From NCBI GenBank assembly GCA_014377305.1, contig JACMPW010000007.1, forward strand, positions 1 to 64,000: DNA of 64,000 nt, given 5' to 3'. Positions 50,354 to 59,954 of this stretch are shown piece by piece. Position 1 is the stretch's first letter, and every line of letters starts with the position of its first letter. This DNA comes from Candidatus Altimarinota bacterium (GTDB taxonomy: Bacteria; Patescibacteriota; Gracilibacteria; BD1-5; UBA2023). A program made the position numbers and the translations under genes. The notes beneath the pieces are model-generated. The model was not told where the DNA came from. It did no database searches and saw only the letters and a list, made by a program, of their open reading frames with translations.

Positions 50354-50950
50354 TTATACCGTTGGTGTCTTTGGAGCTGTAGCTTTTTTGACTACTGACT
50401 TTTTCACTGGACTCTTGGTAGTCTTGGCTGCTGGTTTCTTGTCAGGAGTCTTTACGACTACTGTTGACTGGAACTGTTTCTCTATCGTCTCATAGGTGGA
50501 GCTTAGCTCTCGGCGAGCGGTAGCAATCCAAGAGTCGATCGTGGATTCTGGGATCCCTGAGAACGATGCCGCTTTGGCTTTTGCATTCTCGAGAGTGGCC
50601 TCATGTGAGCTATAGTATTCTTGAGCAATTTTGAGGAGCTCTGCTTTTTTGGTAGTCCCAGCTTCTTTTGCTGTAGCGATATGAGAGGCGAGGCTACCCG
50701 AGAACCCTGATATTACAGATGAGACCTTGGATTGCAGATCGTCGAAGTTTTCGACATCATCGAAATTTTCTTTTGCGAATCATTTTACATCAGCGAATGC
50801 TGACTTGTGGATATCTACAATCTCATCAAAAAATGAATCAATATGAGATTTGGTCGGGGTAGCGAGCTTGGATGTACCAGCATCTTTGCGATATTTCATC
50901 GCGACAGCGAGTCCTGCAGCATATCCAGCAATGAGGGTGAGAAGTCGCAT
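50354..50950 (-). CDS. YtxH-like membrane-anchored protein with Lys/Ala/Thr-rich tail
   Basis: A 198-residue protein. A short hydrophobic N-terminus with RLLTLIAGYAAGLAVAMKYRK (YtxH-like glycine-rich helix) is followed by a long helical, acidic middle (FFDEIVDIHKSAFADVKGF, with its single TGA). The C-terminal 45 residues are low-complexity, rich in Lys, Pro, Thr, Ala and Val (KTPDKKPAAKTTKSPVKKS). YtxH proteins are stress-associated; the tail resembles histone H1-like tails and may bind nucleic acid or cell wall. The function is not known. Confidence 0.7.
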
Positions 50951-51009
50951 AAGTGAGAATTAGGATAGAGACAGTATATAGGAAAAGTTGATTTTTTCAA
51001 GTGTTTTAT

Positions 51010-52083
51010 CTAGCTCAATTTTTCGCAACCAGTCTCCGTAATCAGATAATCATCCTCGATTCTGAACCCAATCTGTTCATCCGAGATATAGATCCCGGGC
51101 TCGATCGTGAGGACCATACCAGGAACGAGGAGAGTATCACGAGGTCCGACATCATGGACATCGAGTCAGAGAAAATGGGAGGTACGGTGTGGATAGTATT
51201 TTCGCGATAGTTTTGCAACCTCATCTTCAGTAGCATCTGGTGGAATGAGACCAAGATTTGTGAGTTCTTCATTCATCGCTACTCTCACGATCTGTTCGTA
51301 CTCAGTCAGTGATATTCCTGGACTCAGGGTATTTTCGGCGATTTTTTTGACCCTATCCACTGCCTCATAGACGGCGAGTTGCCGAGGAGCAAAACCCGAT
51401 ACAGCAAATGTCCGAGTCATATCACTCGCATATCCCATATACTCTGCTCCCGCATCGATGAGCACGAGATCACCCTCTTCGAGTTGTCTCATATGAGCAC
51501 TATAGTGGAGGACACAACTATTGGGACCTGATGCAACTATACTCGGATATGCCTCAGTCAGATGATGTGAGCGAAAAATACGAGCCACCTCAGCCTCGAT
51601 CTCGTACTCATACATTCACGGTTGTAGTATGGACTCGATATGAGAAAATGCCTCCTGAGAGATACTGATCGCTTGTCGGATTTTCTCTATCTCGTCGGGG
51701 GTCTTGATGAGACGAAGCGAATGGATAATATCTCGGACAGCATCATCGTTTGTTTCTTTTTTGCCTGATCTATACAGTTCCAGATCACTCCTATCTCGGA
51801 TATCTACAATCCCCGCAATACGAACTATCTCATTATCTGAGATCTTGTCAGATCCCCAGACTCTATCCAGGTCTGTGATCGCCTCTCGCCAGAGGATGAT
51901 CTGATCTGAGAATATAGTCAAAATCAAACCTGGTACTGAGAGTCCTGTGAGATAGAGAAAATCTGAGTCTTGCCGAAATGGATAGTGGACATCTCCATTG
52001 CGGAGTGGTGCTATTGCTCCAGTGATCGTGATGAGGTGATCAGATGGGAGTTCAGCGATCAGAGCGGTGAGGTAGGAGTTCAT
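51010..52083 (-). CDS. pepP: Xaa-Pro aminopeptidase (aminopeptidase P, M24 family)
   Basis: A 357-residue dinuclear metallopeptidase that removes residues before proline. The N-terminal creatinase-like domain has [17 protein letters not shown]. Metal ligands are in [25 protein letters not shown] (two Asp near 205-217), SHFLGLDVHDVG (His), LTIEPGIYI (Glu) and [10 protein letters not shown] (Glu). TGA codons give Gly at ILQPGMYE and HFLGLDVHD. Shorter than E. coli PepP (441), but all ligands are present. Confidence 0.92.
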
Positions 52084-52171
52084 AAAGAGATAGTATCGAA
52101 TCTGGGATGAAATGCAATTGACAGAAAGAAAATTCCCACACTGTATGGCTACAGTCGGGGATTTTTGATAC

Positions 52172-53677
52172 CTACACTCGCTCCAGTCTCACGACTGTCT
52201 CGATATGATGCGTATGTGGGAACATATCCATCGGGGTGATATCCGAGATGCGATAGAGTGGGAGGGTTGTTTTGGTTTCTTTTTTATCCTGATGAGCCTG
52301 ATCTGCTATCATCTCAGTAGCATTGGTATCTGTCGTCTGATGACTCATATCTCGGCCGAGCATGATAGAGATATCTCGTACGAGTGTGGCAGGATTGCAT
52401 GATACATAGATGATCTCACGAGCTCCGAATGCAAGAATATGGGGTATCGCACTCGCATGAAGTCCATCTCGTGGAGGATCGAGGATGATAGTATCTGCTT
52501 TGCCCTTTTCTGATGCGAATTGTTTGGCGAAGTCCTCGACTTTTGCATTGATGAATTCGACATTTGTGACACTATTTCTGTCCGCATTTTTTACTCCATC
52601 TTCACTCGATGAACTCACGAGCTCGACTGAGTACACTTTGGAAAAATATTTTGCGAGGAGGATACCGATCGTACCAGTACCCGCGTAGAGATCGAGGAGT
52701 ACTCATCTCTTGTATTGTATAGAGTCGATGACTCGACCATAGAGCTTCTCGGCTCAGAGAGTATTGACCTGGAAAAACGACTTCGGCTGTATCTCGAATG
52801 TGAGCCCCAGGAGTTCATCCGTGATCGTAGCTGCCCCATAGAGGAGGACCTGATTCCCCTGTACGACATCCGCTCGACTCATATTCTCGAGATAGTAGAC
52901 TGATGCGATCTCTCTGTATTTTTCGGACAGTTCTCGAACCATATTTGTGAAAAATTGCTCTCTTGTTCCCGTTATTCCCACTTTTTCTGTGTCCCAAGTT
53001 CCATTGACCGAGAATATGAGCATCATCTCTCCGGTCTTCTTCGCCCTCCGCACGACGAGATGTCGCCAGAATCCGATACCCGTCTTGGGATCATAGGTAG
53101 GGAGATCTGATCCGCGAGCATAGATATCAATATCGCGAAATACCTGATTCGTCAGCTCATCTGCGAGGACACAATACCAACAATCCTCGATCCGATCGAA
53201 CTGTCCCTGCACATGGAATCCGAATCGGTAGTCATCGTGCATCCCCTCTCGCTCTGAGATATACTTGCCCCATGAGAACTCTACCTTGTTGCGGTAGTGC
53301 TCTGAGTCTGGTGATCGGATGATCGTATGCCAGTCCGTTTGCTCAGTTTCTCATTTGAGTGAGTGGAACGCCTCCGTGATCTGTTGCTCCTTGATCTCGA
53401 GCTGTTTGTCATATGGGATCGGGAGCCACTTGCACCCACCGTAGAGTTGCCACTCGGCTGGGATCGCCTTTTCCAGTGGAGACTTTTTCACGGTTCGGTA
53501 TATCTGAGCCTCGAGGTGATTTTTCTTCGACTTCGTGATCCTCAAATCTACGATCCCATCTGGGATCGCGCCACCGGAGATGATGATCTTGCGTCCATCT
53601 GATGCGGTCGCGAGTCCTGATCCTCCGAAGATGAGCTTCTCGATCTTGATATTTTCGATGATATCGTGTTTTTTCAT
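52172..53677 (-). CDS. RNA (uracil-5-)-methyltransferase, TrmA/RlmCD family
   Basis: A 501-residue methyltransferase that makes m5U in rRNA or tRNA. N-terminal TRAM-like segment (ENIKIEKLIFGGSGLAT), then GGCKWLPIPYDKQLEIKE, FEIQPKSFFQVNTLGAEKLYG, motif I LLDLYAGTGTIGILLAK, DTIILDPPRDGLH and the catalytic YVSCNPATLVRD. A low-complexity insert (SHQTTDTNATEMIADQAHQDKK) precedes the usual C-terminal DMFPHTHHIETVVRLERV. TGA codons are read in HSLKGETEQ, NTLGAEK and QYKRGVLLD. The target (23S U1939, U747 or tRNA U54) cannot be told. Confidence 0.93.
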
Positions 53678-53778
53678 AATTCAAATAGAGTGAGGAGGAG
53701 AAAAGAGTGAAACGAATTTTTATCCTGCGAACGGAATGCGGAATTAAGAGACCGAAGGGATCATAGTTTGAATTAAAA

Positions 53779-53800
53779 ATCCCCCAATTGCTCGGGGATT
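53779..53800 (-). terminator. Terminator
   Basis: AATCCCC, AATTGCTC, GGGGATT, with a T tract on the minus strand. Ends the two-gene unit 54641-53828. Confidence 0.65.
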
Positions 53801-53827
53801 ATAGAGAAAAGTCGGGAAAATGGAAAT

Positions 53828-54115
53828 CTACTTTCAATTCAAAATATTTGCAACTGATATAACTCGTCGATATATATCTTCTGGAATATGACTCATAGTG
53901 CATCACGTTTGAAATATATCAACCGTGCTCATATTTAGTGCCGACTTATATGCGAGTTCTCTTCATTGTGAATTTGGAATATCAGTTTTTAGGGATACAC
54001 CGTGATTCTTGAGATAGGCTTCTTGAAATAGTTTTTTCCATTTTTTAAATGCCTTTACACTAAATGTATAACTATCTCATGTTTCTGATATTCGTAATGT
54101 TCAGGTGATTAGCAT
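53828..54115 (-). CDS. Unknown small protein, 95 residues
   Basis: Starts MLITGTLRISETGDSYTFSV and ends VISVANILNGK, with five TGA codons. Lys-rich helical middle (KAFKKWKKLFQEAYLKNHG), no membrane segment. Begins four bases after the 54120 gene stops. Not recognised. Confidence 0.6.
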
Positions 54116-54119
54116 ATAC

Positions 54120-54641
54120 TTATTCTCACTGACTCGAGAGACTATATCTCTGTCCACCACTCACGAACTGTGTATCTGAGAGAGAGAGTGTCGCTCCAGT
54201 ATCTATACTCGCTGTGAGAGTACCAATCTGAGTACCAGCTATGATATCTCGACCATGCATATCGATAGACACATGATAAACGCCCCTCTCTGACTGTCCT
54301 ATGATACGGATATCTGGACTCACTGTAGTCACTGAGTGGAGTCGGCTCGGATCTCCGAGGAGAGTCAGATCGATCATATCGACTGTCTGAGCTCGTGTAC
54401 CGAGGGTGAATGTGATATTATCATCCTGTCGTGTCATCATGATATCTGCGTCATAGTGAGGAACATTAGACACATTTACCACACTCGCCATGAGTCCTCG
54501 TGGATCGATATCTGAGTGGATGAGCGAAACAAATCAGAATGCTGCGAATACCGCAATTCCTCCTGAGAAGAGATACTTGTGTATCTGAGCTGATCTGAAT
54601 TCTTTGAAGAAGTCTGTATTTTTGTGAGTGTTTTTTTGCAT
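54120..54641 (-). CDS. Membrane-anchored protein of unknown function, 173 residues
   Basis: A single N-terminal transmembrane anchor follows a basic leader (HKYLFSGGIAVFAAFGFVSLIHS;  Gly from TGA). The outer domain is Thr/Ser/Asp/Val-rich beta-type (DIMMTRQDDNITFTLGTRAQTVDMIDLTLLGD, RGVYHVSIDMHGRDIIAGTQIGTLTAS), similar in style to cohesin/dockerin-type or type IV pilus assembly accessory folds, but not identifiable. The gene ends SLSSQGE after one more TGA. Confidence 0.6.
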
Positions 54642-54720
54642 GAGGAGGGATGGACAATAGAGAGAAAATGGATATCTTGTAGGCAAGTGTACTCCGATTC
54701 TATTTTTTTGTCAAATAATC

Positions 54721-55092
54721 ATGCCACTCCGGGCTTATTTCTTCATCCTGTTTCTCATATTCCTCGCAAGTAGTAGCTCTATGGCCATGTTATATTGGTA
54801 TATGGATCCAACTACCAATATGATGATGGGGTTTTCACTGATGAGTATGGGATTATTTCTGACTGGGAGTAGTTTCCTCTCATTGGCATTATTTTTTGTG
54901 AAAAAGATCTACTACAGAGGTGATGTCCATATATCAACCATACACACTAGTATACGTCAGGCAATCCTCATCTCCATCTGAGGCATCTTGATGATCGGAC
55001 TCTATGGAACTCATATCTACGAGCCACGACTCATCGCGACCGTCTGGCTCACACTCGGTTGTATAGAGGTCATGGCCCAAGCGATCGAATAA
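54721..55092 (+). CDS. Small membrane protein, 123 residues
   Basis: Four hydrophobic segments (YFFILFLIFLASSSSMAMLYWYM, MMGFSLMSMGLFLTGSSFLSLALFFV, SIGGILMIGLYGTHIY, LIATVWLTLGCIEVMAQAIE) with a short basic loop FVKKIYYRG. One TGA as Gly. First of three plus-strand genes for membrane or exported proteins. Not recognised. Confidence 0.65.
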
Positions 55093-55146
55093 TATAGATA
55101 TGAACCCGATTGGGTTATGAGGCTATCTCTCTTGATTCTACATTTC

Positions 55147-55198
55147 GCTCGAAAATGCTCCTTTGTGAAGCATTGGAAATACCCTTGGGGTATCGAGC
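55147..55198 (+). ncRNA. Candidate three-way-junction RNA element
   Basis: GCTCG (55147-55151) pairs with CGAGC (55194-55198) and encloses two hairpins: ATGCT (55055-55059 offset +100, i.e. 55155-55159) with AGCAT (55169-55173), and ATACCC (55179-55184) with GGGTAT (55188-55193). It lies 30 bases ahead of the exported His-rich protein gene, in a 135-base gap with no other gene. It could be a riboswitch or another cis-acting RNA. Confidence 0.4.
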
Positions 55199-55227
55199 AA
55201 GTTCTATTTTCTCACTCCATTTGAACT

Positions 55228-55836
55228 ATGAAAAAATATATCATCTTTCTCTGCCTCATTATTTTGAGTATCTCTGCAACCTACATATTCACGCCACGAC
55301 CCTATATGGTGCATTATCATGCGAATTTCGCAGTATATATCGAAGGGAAGGAGTGGGATTTTTCACCCTCAAGTTATATGGAAGAGGTTTCCCGGTGCAA
55401 TATCACCGAGTGAGTGCTCCCAGCGGATCGAATACATCTCCACGATAACAAGGGATGACTCCTCCATGTCCATATGGCAGCAAGCACTTGGGGCGATCTA
55501 TTCGCCAATATTGGCTGGGGAATATGATCGGACTATCTTAGTAGCGGATACAATAGTATATATCTTGCCGATACCACTCATCATCTCTACTATATATACA
55601 ATGGAACTATAGTGATGAATCCTGCGAATATCTCAGTCGCAAGCACTGATCGACTCCTTATCTGGTATGGAACAGGTACTCAACAAGAGGTACTCGCCAA
55701 GTGGGATACACTCGTCGACAGTGACGCGATCGAGTACAACAAAAAAGATGACCCAGCGAGCTGCAGTGTGAATACCTATGGTTGGCTATCGCCGATTGCC
55801 AATCCGATCATGGAGTGGATAGAACATCATGGGTAG
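55228..55836 (+). CDS. Exported His-rich protein of unknown function, 202 residues
   Basis: Signal/anchor KKYIIFLCLIILSISATYIF. The mature part has clustered histidines: VHYHANFAVYIEGKEWDFSP, RIHLHDNKGGLLHVHMAAST and THHLYYIYNG. It has two Cys (SRCNITEG, PASCSVNTYG) that may form a disulfide. Four TGA codons. The HYH, HLH and HVH pairs suggest metal binding on the outer face; this is inference. Sits between two membrane-protein genes. Confidence 0.7.
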
Positions 55837-55910
55837 TATCCATGAGATGGGGATCTCAGTGTTTTAGAGTGTTTTGTCCATATTTGGCGAGAAAAAATCG
55901 GGAGCCCTAT

Positions 55911-55939
55911 TTGCATAAAAAATATAAATACTCTATAAT
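55911..55939 (+). promoter_or_regulatory. Promoter of the 55961 gene
   Basis: TTGCAT (55911-55916) and TATAAT (55934-55939) with a 17-base spacer, 21 bases before the ATG at 55961. Confidence 0.7.
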
Positions 55940-55960
55940 TGTCCTATATTTACCCGAACC

Positions 55961-56425
55961 ATGTATACCAATCTCAAAACTCTCATCTCATCGTCTCATC
56001 GTCTCCTATCCTACCTCGCTCTGGTCATCATCGCTCTCGCAATCTGGTGGTACTCGACTGATATAGTCATCATGTTTGGCAACTATGGAGATATCCATAC
56101 CTATATAGATATAGCACTATCGATGATCATGATCCTCATATTCCCATTCTTTCTCATAGCACTAGTATACAAGAGCTACAAATATGGAAAACGGGCAGAT
56201 ATAGGTGGAAAAACGAGCACAGGAATAGTCGGTGGTATCATTGGTACGATCATTTCTGGGGCATCATGTTGTGGGGCAACACTCGCTGCATCATTTGGAC
56301 TCCTACCACTCATGAATCTCCTCCCTTATGATGGACTCGAGATCAAACTTATATGAGCGATCTGACTCCTCTACGCCACTTGGGATATACTCGTCAATCT
56401 CGAAACCTGTCGAGTCAAACGATAA
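55961..56425 (+). CDS. Membrane protein with conserved-looking Cys-Cys pair, 154 residues
   Basis: Four hydrophobic segments. The third carries TGIVGGIIGTIISGASCCGATLAASFG, a glycine-rich helix with adjacent cysteines inside or near the membrane, a feature seen in metal- or thiol-handling membrane proteins. The end is YATWDILVNLETCRVKR. One TGA (KLIGAIG). Has its own strong promoter. Together with the His-rich exported protein it suggests a metal- or redox-related role, which is inference. Confidence 0.7.
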
Positions 56426-56464
56426 TGTTTGTTTTTCTGAGATAATACTGCTACGATATACCAT

Positions 56465-57316
56465 ATGAAACACCTAGAACCATCCGAGTATCCTCAAGAT
56501 TTTTTTTATCACCGGACGAGTGCCGAGATCTACCGTCCGTATATCGAGTCGTGTGGCAATATCGATACATTCGACATCGGGAATGCTCCACAATACGCCT
56601 GGAAAAAGTGACTCCTCGGGAATCGCGTCCATGTGGTGAAATACGAGCGCACCGATATCGAACCAGATATCGAGAAACTCAAAGCCGAATGAGTCAAACA
56701 TGCGATGGTGACCTGGATCCCCTATTCACGATCAGATATCCCAACATGATGGAGACGACTCTATCTCACAGATCACTTCCAAGAGACGAGTGTGAATGAG
56801 CTCACTCAGGACTATAGGAGCAAATGGAATGACAGAGCCCGTCGAGCTCTGAAAAAATATGAAAAGTCAGGCGCTGAGGTCAAGTTCGTCGATGCTGACA
56901 CATTCATTGCAGCGTTCCGGGCATCACATGTGAAGACCTGGAACTACAAGATGATCAAAAATGACTATATCCGCAACTACAAGCGGATCAGATCATTTGC
57001 TCCTGACCAGGTGAGACAATGGCTCGTCTATAGCGAGGGACGAGCGGTCGCGGGACTCGCCTGTCTCGACTATGTCGACAATCACTCCGTCCACTTCGTC
57101 GCATTCACAGGTACAGCCGCATATCCGATCCAGTGAGGTACCGCTCTCATCGATGAGTGGTTCCGTTCCTCTCTCGAGAAGGGCATCAAGTATATCACCT
57201 TCGATCAGCTCCGCAATCCTCATGGGCCATCGGATCAACGAGGATATACCGAGTTCAAGGAGAACTTCGTCGAACACAGGCTCTCATTCCCGAAAGCATA
57301 CTTCAAGATGTTCTAA
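56465..57316 (+). CDS. FemAB/GNAT-like acyltransferase
   Basis: A 283-residue protein. The C-terminal half has the GNAT-like core of FemAB-type transferases: TSVNELTQDYRSKWNDRARRALKKYEKSGAEVKFV, WLVYSEGRAVAGLACLDYV, FVAFTGTAAYPIQGGTALIDEWFRSSLEKGIKYITFDQLR, then a GYTEFKENFV ending. Members add amino acids to peptidoglycan or acylate surface polymers. Three or more TGA codons. No signal peptide. Ends at a strong GAGTACTC-type terminator. Confidence 0.7.
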
Positions 57317-57319
57317 AAT

Positions 57320-57356
57320 AGAATCCCTCTCCCGAGTACTCGGGAGAGGGATTCTT
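57320..57356 (+). terminator. GAGTACTC-centred terminator
   Basis: Perfect 18-base arms, AGAATCCCTCTCCCGAGT then ACTCGGGAGAGGGATTCT, and a T. From 57357 to 57454 nothing else is seen. Confidence 0.85.
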
Positions 57357-57454
57357 GAATCATACTATCTCGGTGAATCCAAGGAAATGGCAAAAGCTTA
57401 ATCAAGAATTCTGTTAGAGGTGTACATTATTTGCGAGAAAGCAACCTTTTATTA

Positions 57455-57700
57455 TTATAAATTGTTAGTCTTTACTTTTTTTACCCATTTTCCAAGAGCA
57501 TCTTTCTCATATACATGCTCGACTGCGGCCCATGCCACCTTATGTGCGACAACTTCGCGAGATTCGTCTCCACGACGTTTTGACGGTTCTTTGTACTCTT
57601 CATACGCACTGTTGAATGCGGCGAGATAAATCTCTTCTGTATGCTCTGGAAGCACGTGTTGTACTCCTTTAGGGAGGTCTTTGAGTGATTGGTATGGCAT
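57455..57700 (-). CDS. ChaB-family protein
   Basis: An 81-residue protein. MPYQSLKDLPKGVQHVLPEHTEEIYLAAFNSAYEEYK, RRGDESREVVAHKVAWAAVEHVYEKDALGKWVKK is nearly the ChaB consensus. ChaB is a small cytoplasmic protein of unclear function, once linked to cation transport. No TGA codon. Stands alone next to the restriction-modification island. Confidence 0.9.
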   Translation of the reverse strand: MPYQSLKDLPKGVQHVLPEHTEEIYLAAFNSAYEEYKEPSKRRGDESREVVAHKVAWAAVEHVYEKDALGKWVKKVKTNNL

Positions 57701-57796
57701 AAATAAATAGTAAAATATTAAACGAGGTACTCAGAAAAAATTTTGTATGGACTTAAATTATATTCGTATATCAAAAAATACAAATTCAAAGGGAAT

Positions 57797-57829
57797 AAAA
57801 ATAACTCATAATGTTTTATGAGTTATTTT
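57797..57829. terminator. Terminator
   Basis: AAAATAACTCATA, ATGTT, TATGAGTTATTTT, just downstream of the D12 methyltransferase gene on the minus strand. Confidence 0.75.
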
Positions 57830-57848
57830 CTTATACTGATATTTTTTA

Positions 57849-58856
57849 TTATTTATCAGAATCCATCACTCCATCCACCTCTACATAGTGTAGGTACTCG
57901 ATCACACTATCTTTCTTATGATTGCGTGATTCAGTTTTGTCTGCCTTGAACCTCGTATACTCTCGCTCGAATACTCCATACTTGCCACGACGACTCATGA
58001 TCTCTCGGATATCATCGAGACTCATGAGTCCCTCGTCATTGTACGAGAGGAATATATACTTCGCATCGAGATTGTCGATGAGTTCACTATATGCCCGCTT
58101 CACATTGACTCTACTACAATAGTCAGACCGCTGTTCACGACAGTCTCGCATGCCAGTCTTGCCATGGATCTCAGGTGAGTCATATCTCGCGATCGTCTCG
58201 AGGATATGATAGTTCCCACTATATTGTCTATGATTGTATGGCGGATCGAGGTAGACGACATCGTGCTTACTACTCGCCGCAAGGAGTCCGACATCACTAT
58301 TCGTCACGATATGATCATGATCGTTGAGATGATACTTCGCTGGTTTGAGTTCGAGTGGTTTCTCGGCTGATTTTTTGAGTTTCTTCAGGAATGCTCCATA
58401 CACCGATGCGGTATTGGCCACCTTGTCGATGGCTTCCAGAAGAGATGCGAGGAGGAAAAAATACTCATCCTCTGTCACTTTTGCTTCATTTTTCCAGATC
58501 TCTATCTGAGTACGGATCGTATCACATTGCTTACCATTCTCATCGGAGAAGTATTGTCGCTCATGCATACCTCCACTCGTACCACCAGAACAATAGTTCT
58601 CGTAGATGAATCCGCTCGTGAGCTCGAGCCCACTCAGATATGCGAGTACGATCTCCTTGGTCTCATTCACTGATGCGATGATGAGCTCTGGGATCTCTGA
58701 TATGAGCCCTACGAAGTAGAGATCATGATGATTGCCGATGTAGTGACGGTTCAGTGCATAGCTATAGTACTGGAGGTCATTTGCCCATACTTGATGTCAT
58801 TTTTCTTTCCAGTACCTTCATACTTGACCCGTTCCTGCAAAAAGATCCGAAAACAT
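57849..58856 (-). CDS. D12-class adenine-specific DNA methyltransferase
   Basis: A 335-residue methyltransferase. SDLFAGTGQVGRYWKEKGHQVWANDLQYYSYALNRHYIGN is motif I with the following acidic loop. VVYLDPPYNHRQYS near 204 is motif IV (DPPY). KYIFLSYNDEGLMS follows. The ATG at 58856 puts motif I at residue 4, so the usual N-terminal motif X (an F-x-G-x-K type segment) is absent; in-frame GTG codons at 58874-58877 add only seven residues. Two TGA codons encode Gly in the N-terminal part. It is co-directional with, and just behind, the nuclease gene. Confidence 0.85.
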
Positions 58857-58892
58857 ATATTTCTGATCTCTCACCACCGAAGTAGTGATAAG

Positions 58893-59357
58893 TTATATGG
58901 CAAAGTCAGCAATCATTCGTATATCCTTTACCGTTAGACTTGCTTGAGCATTTAATGATCTCGGCATTATTTTATGAAGCTCCAAAAGAGTTTTTGCCAT
59001 TTCATTATTCAATCATAATTTTGCAATAAGAGTGCTTGTTTTAATTCCAAATACTTCTTGAATTCTTGATTTCCCTTTATCAGGTATAAAAAATAATGTT
59101 ATTGTTTCATATTTTGCAGCATCGGTAGTTCCGAGAACTACTTCACTATATCGAACGAGATCAAGCCAGATACTCGTTCATTTTTTGAATTCTATTTTAT
59201 GATCATTCCACCTGGCATCCCAATATCTACAAGTATCTTCTTGCATTCAGAGAATATCACACAAAGCTCCATCATAATTGGAGTTATTGAGTAAAAAATC
59301 TCAAACCATTTTTTCTTTGAGAGGTATTAGGAATGTTTTTAATGCAACAATATCCAT
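58893..59357 (-). CDS. Probable type II restriction endonuclease (PD-(D/E)xK-like)
   Basis: A 154-residue protein of no family I can name. WNDHKIEFKKGTSIWLDLVRYSE near 50-72 contains Asp52...Glu56-Phe-Lys58, the D-x(n)-ExK pattern of PD-(D/E)xK nucleases. Another Asp (DILGMQED) lies upstream. TLFFIPDKGKSRIQEVFGI and a helical C-terminus follow. The assignment rests mainly on context: it begins one base after a C-protein-like HTH gene and ends 37 bases before a DNA methyltransferase. Four TGA codons. Confidence 0.65.
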
Positions 59358-59358
59358 A

Positions 59359-59577
59359 TTATTCTTCAAAAAGATCTTTAATTTCTACTTCCAATGCAAT
59401 TGCCAATTTTTGGATATTTTCCAATGTAATATTTTTCTCTCATCTCTCAATATTACCAATATAAGTCCGATGGAGCTTGGCCTTATTTCAAAAAGACTCC
59501 TGAGAAAGTCCAGTTTTTAGTCGTAAAGATCTGATTTTAACTCAGAATTTTTTCTTGATATCCATAATTTTTTCCAT
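59359..59577 (-). CDS. XRE-family HTH protein, probable restriction-modification controller
   Basis: A 72-residue helix-turn-helix protein of the size of C proteins: KKKFGVKIRSLRLKTGLSQESFGNKAKLHRTYIGNIERGEKNITLENIQKLAIALEVEIKDLFEE. Three TGA codons are Gly. C proteins time nuclease expression so the host is methylated first. A candidate C-box, GACTATAGTT (59610-59619), lies 33 bases upstream of the start. Placed directly before the nuclease gene, as in C-R-M systems. Confidence 0.85.
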
Positions 59578-59609
59578 GCAAAAATACTAGCATCAATATA
59601 TCAAATGAT

Positions 59610-59619
59610 GACTATAGTT
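59610..59619. promoter_or_regulatory. Candidate C-box operator
   Basis: GACTATAGTT resembles the GACTnnnAGTC half-sites bound by C proteins and lies just upstream of the HTH gene. One imperfect site only. Confidence 0.3.
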
Positions 59620-59653
59620 CTACATGCTATAAATAGCACTTTTATAAGTGGAC

Positions 59654-59944
59654 CTAACGAAGACTAGGTGTTCAATATCAACATTCAAGATAGACAAGAC
59701 ATTCTTGCAAATTTCTACCATCTACATCGATCATTCTATTTTCCAGAGGAATACTACACCTTGGACATATTTCTTGGGCTACAGTTTCAATATAATCTAT
59801 AACTGATAATTCTTCATCTACATTATCAAGTTTTGAGTATCATTTTTCAGTATCATACAATGCGATAACAAGTCGTTTTCATAATTCCTGAGCTGAGAGA
59901 TTACTATTCACTGTAGCTTTTATTGTAACAAAATATTCTGACAT
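59654..59944 (-). CDS. Small zinc-ribbon-like protein, 96 residues
   Basis: Starts MSEYFVTIKATVNSNLSAQE. A possible metal site is ICPRCSIPLENR near 64, with the later QECLVYLECGYG. Four TGA codons. Lies inside the restriction-modification island, between the second methyltransferase and the HTH gene, and ten bases after the former. Role unknown; may be an accessory or spacer gene of the island. Confidence 0.6.
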
Positions 59945-59954
59945 ATTTGATTTT

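Noticed and set aside
55147-55198. Purine riboswitch or hammerhead ribozyme
   Set aside because: The junction lacks the conserved core bases of both families; kept only as an unclassified candidate.
55110-55448. A 112-codon plus-strand frame
   Set aside because: It overlaps the better frame of the exported His-rich protein (55228-55836) and the candidate RNA element.
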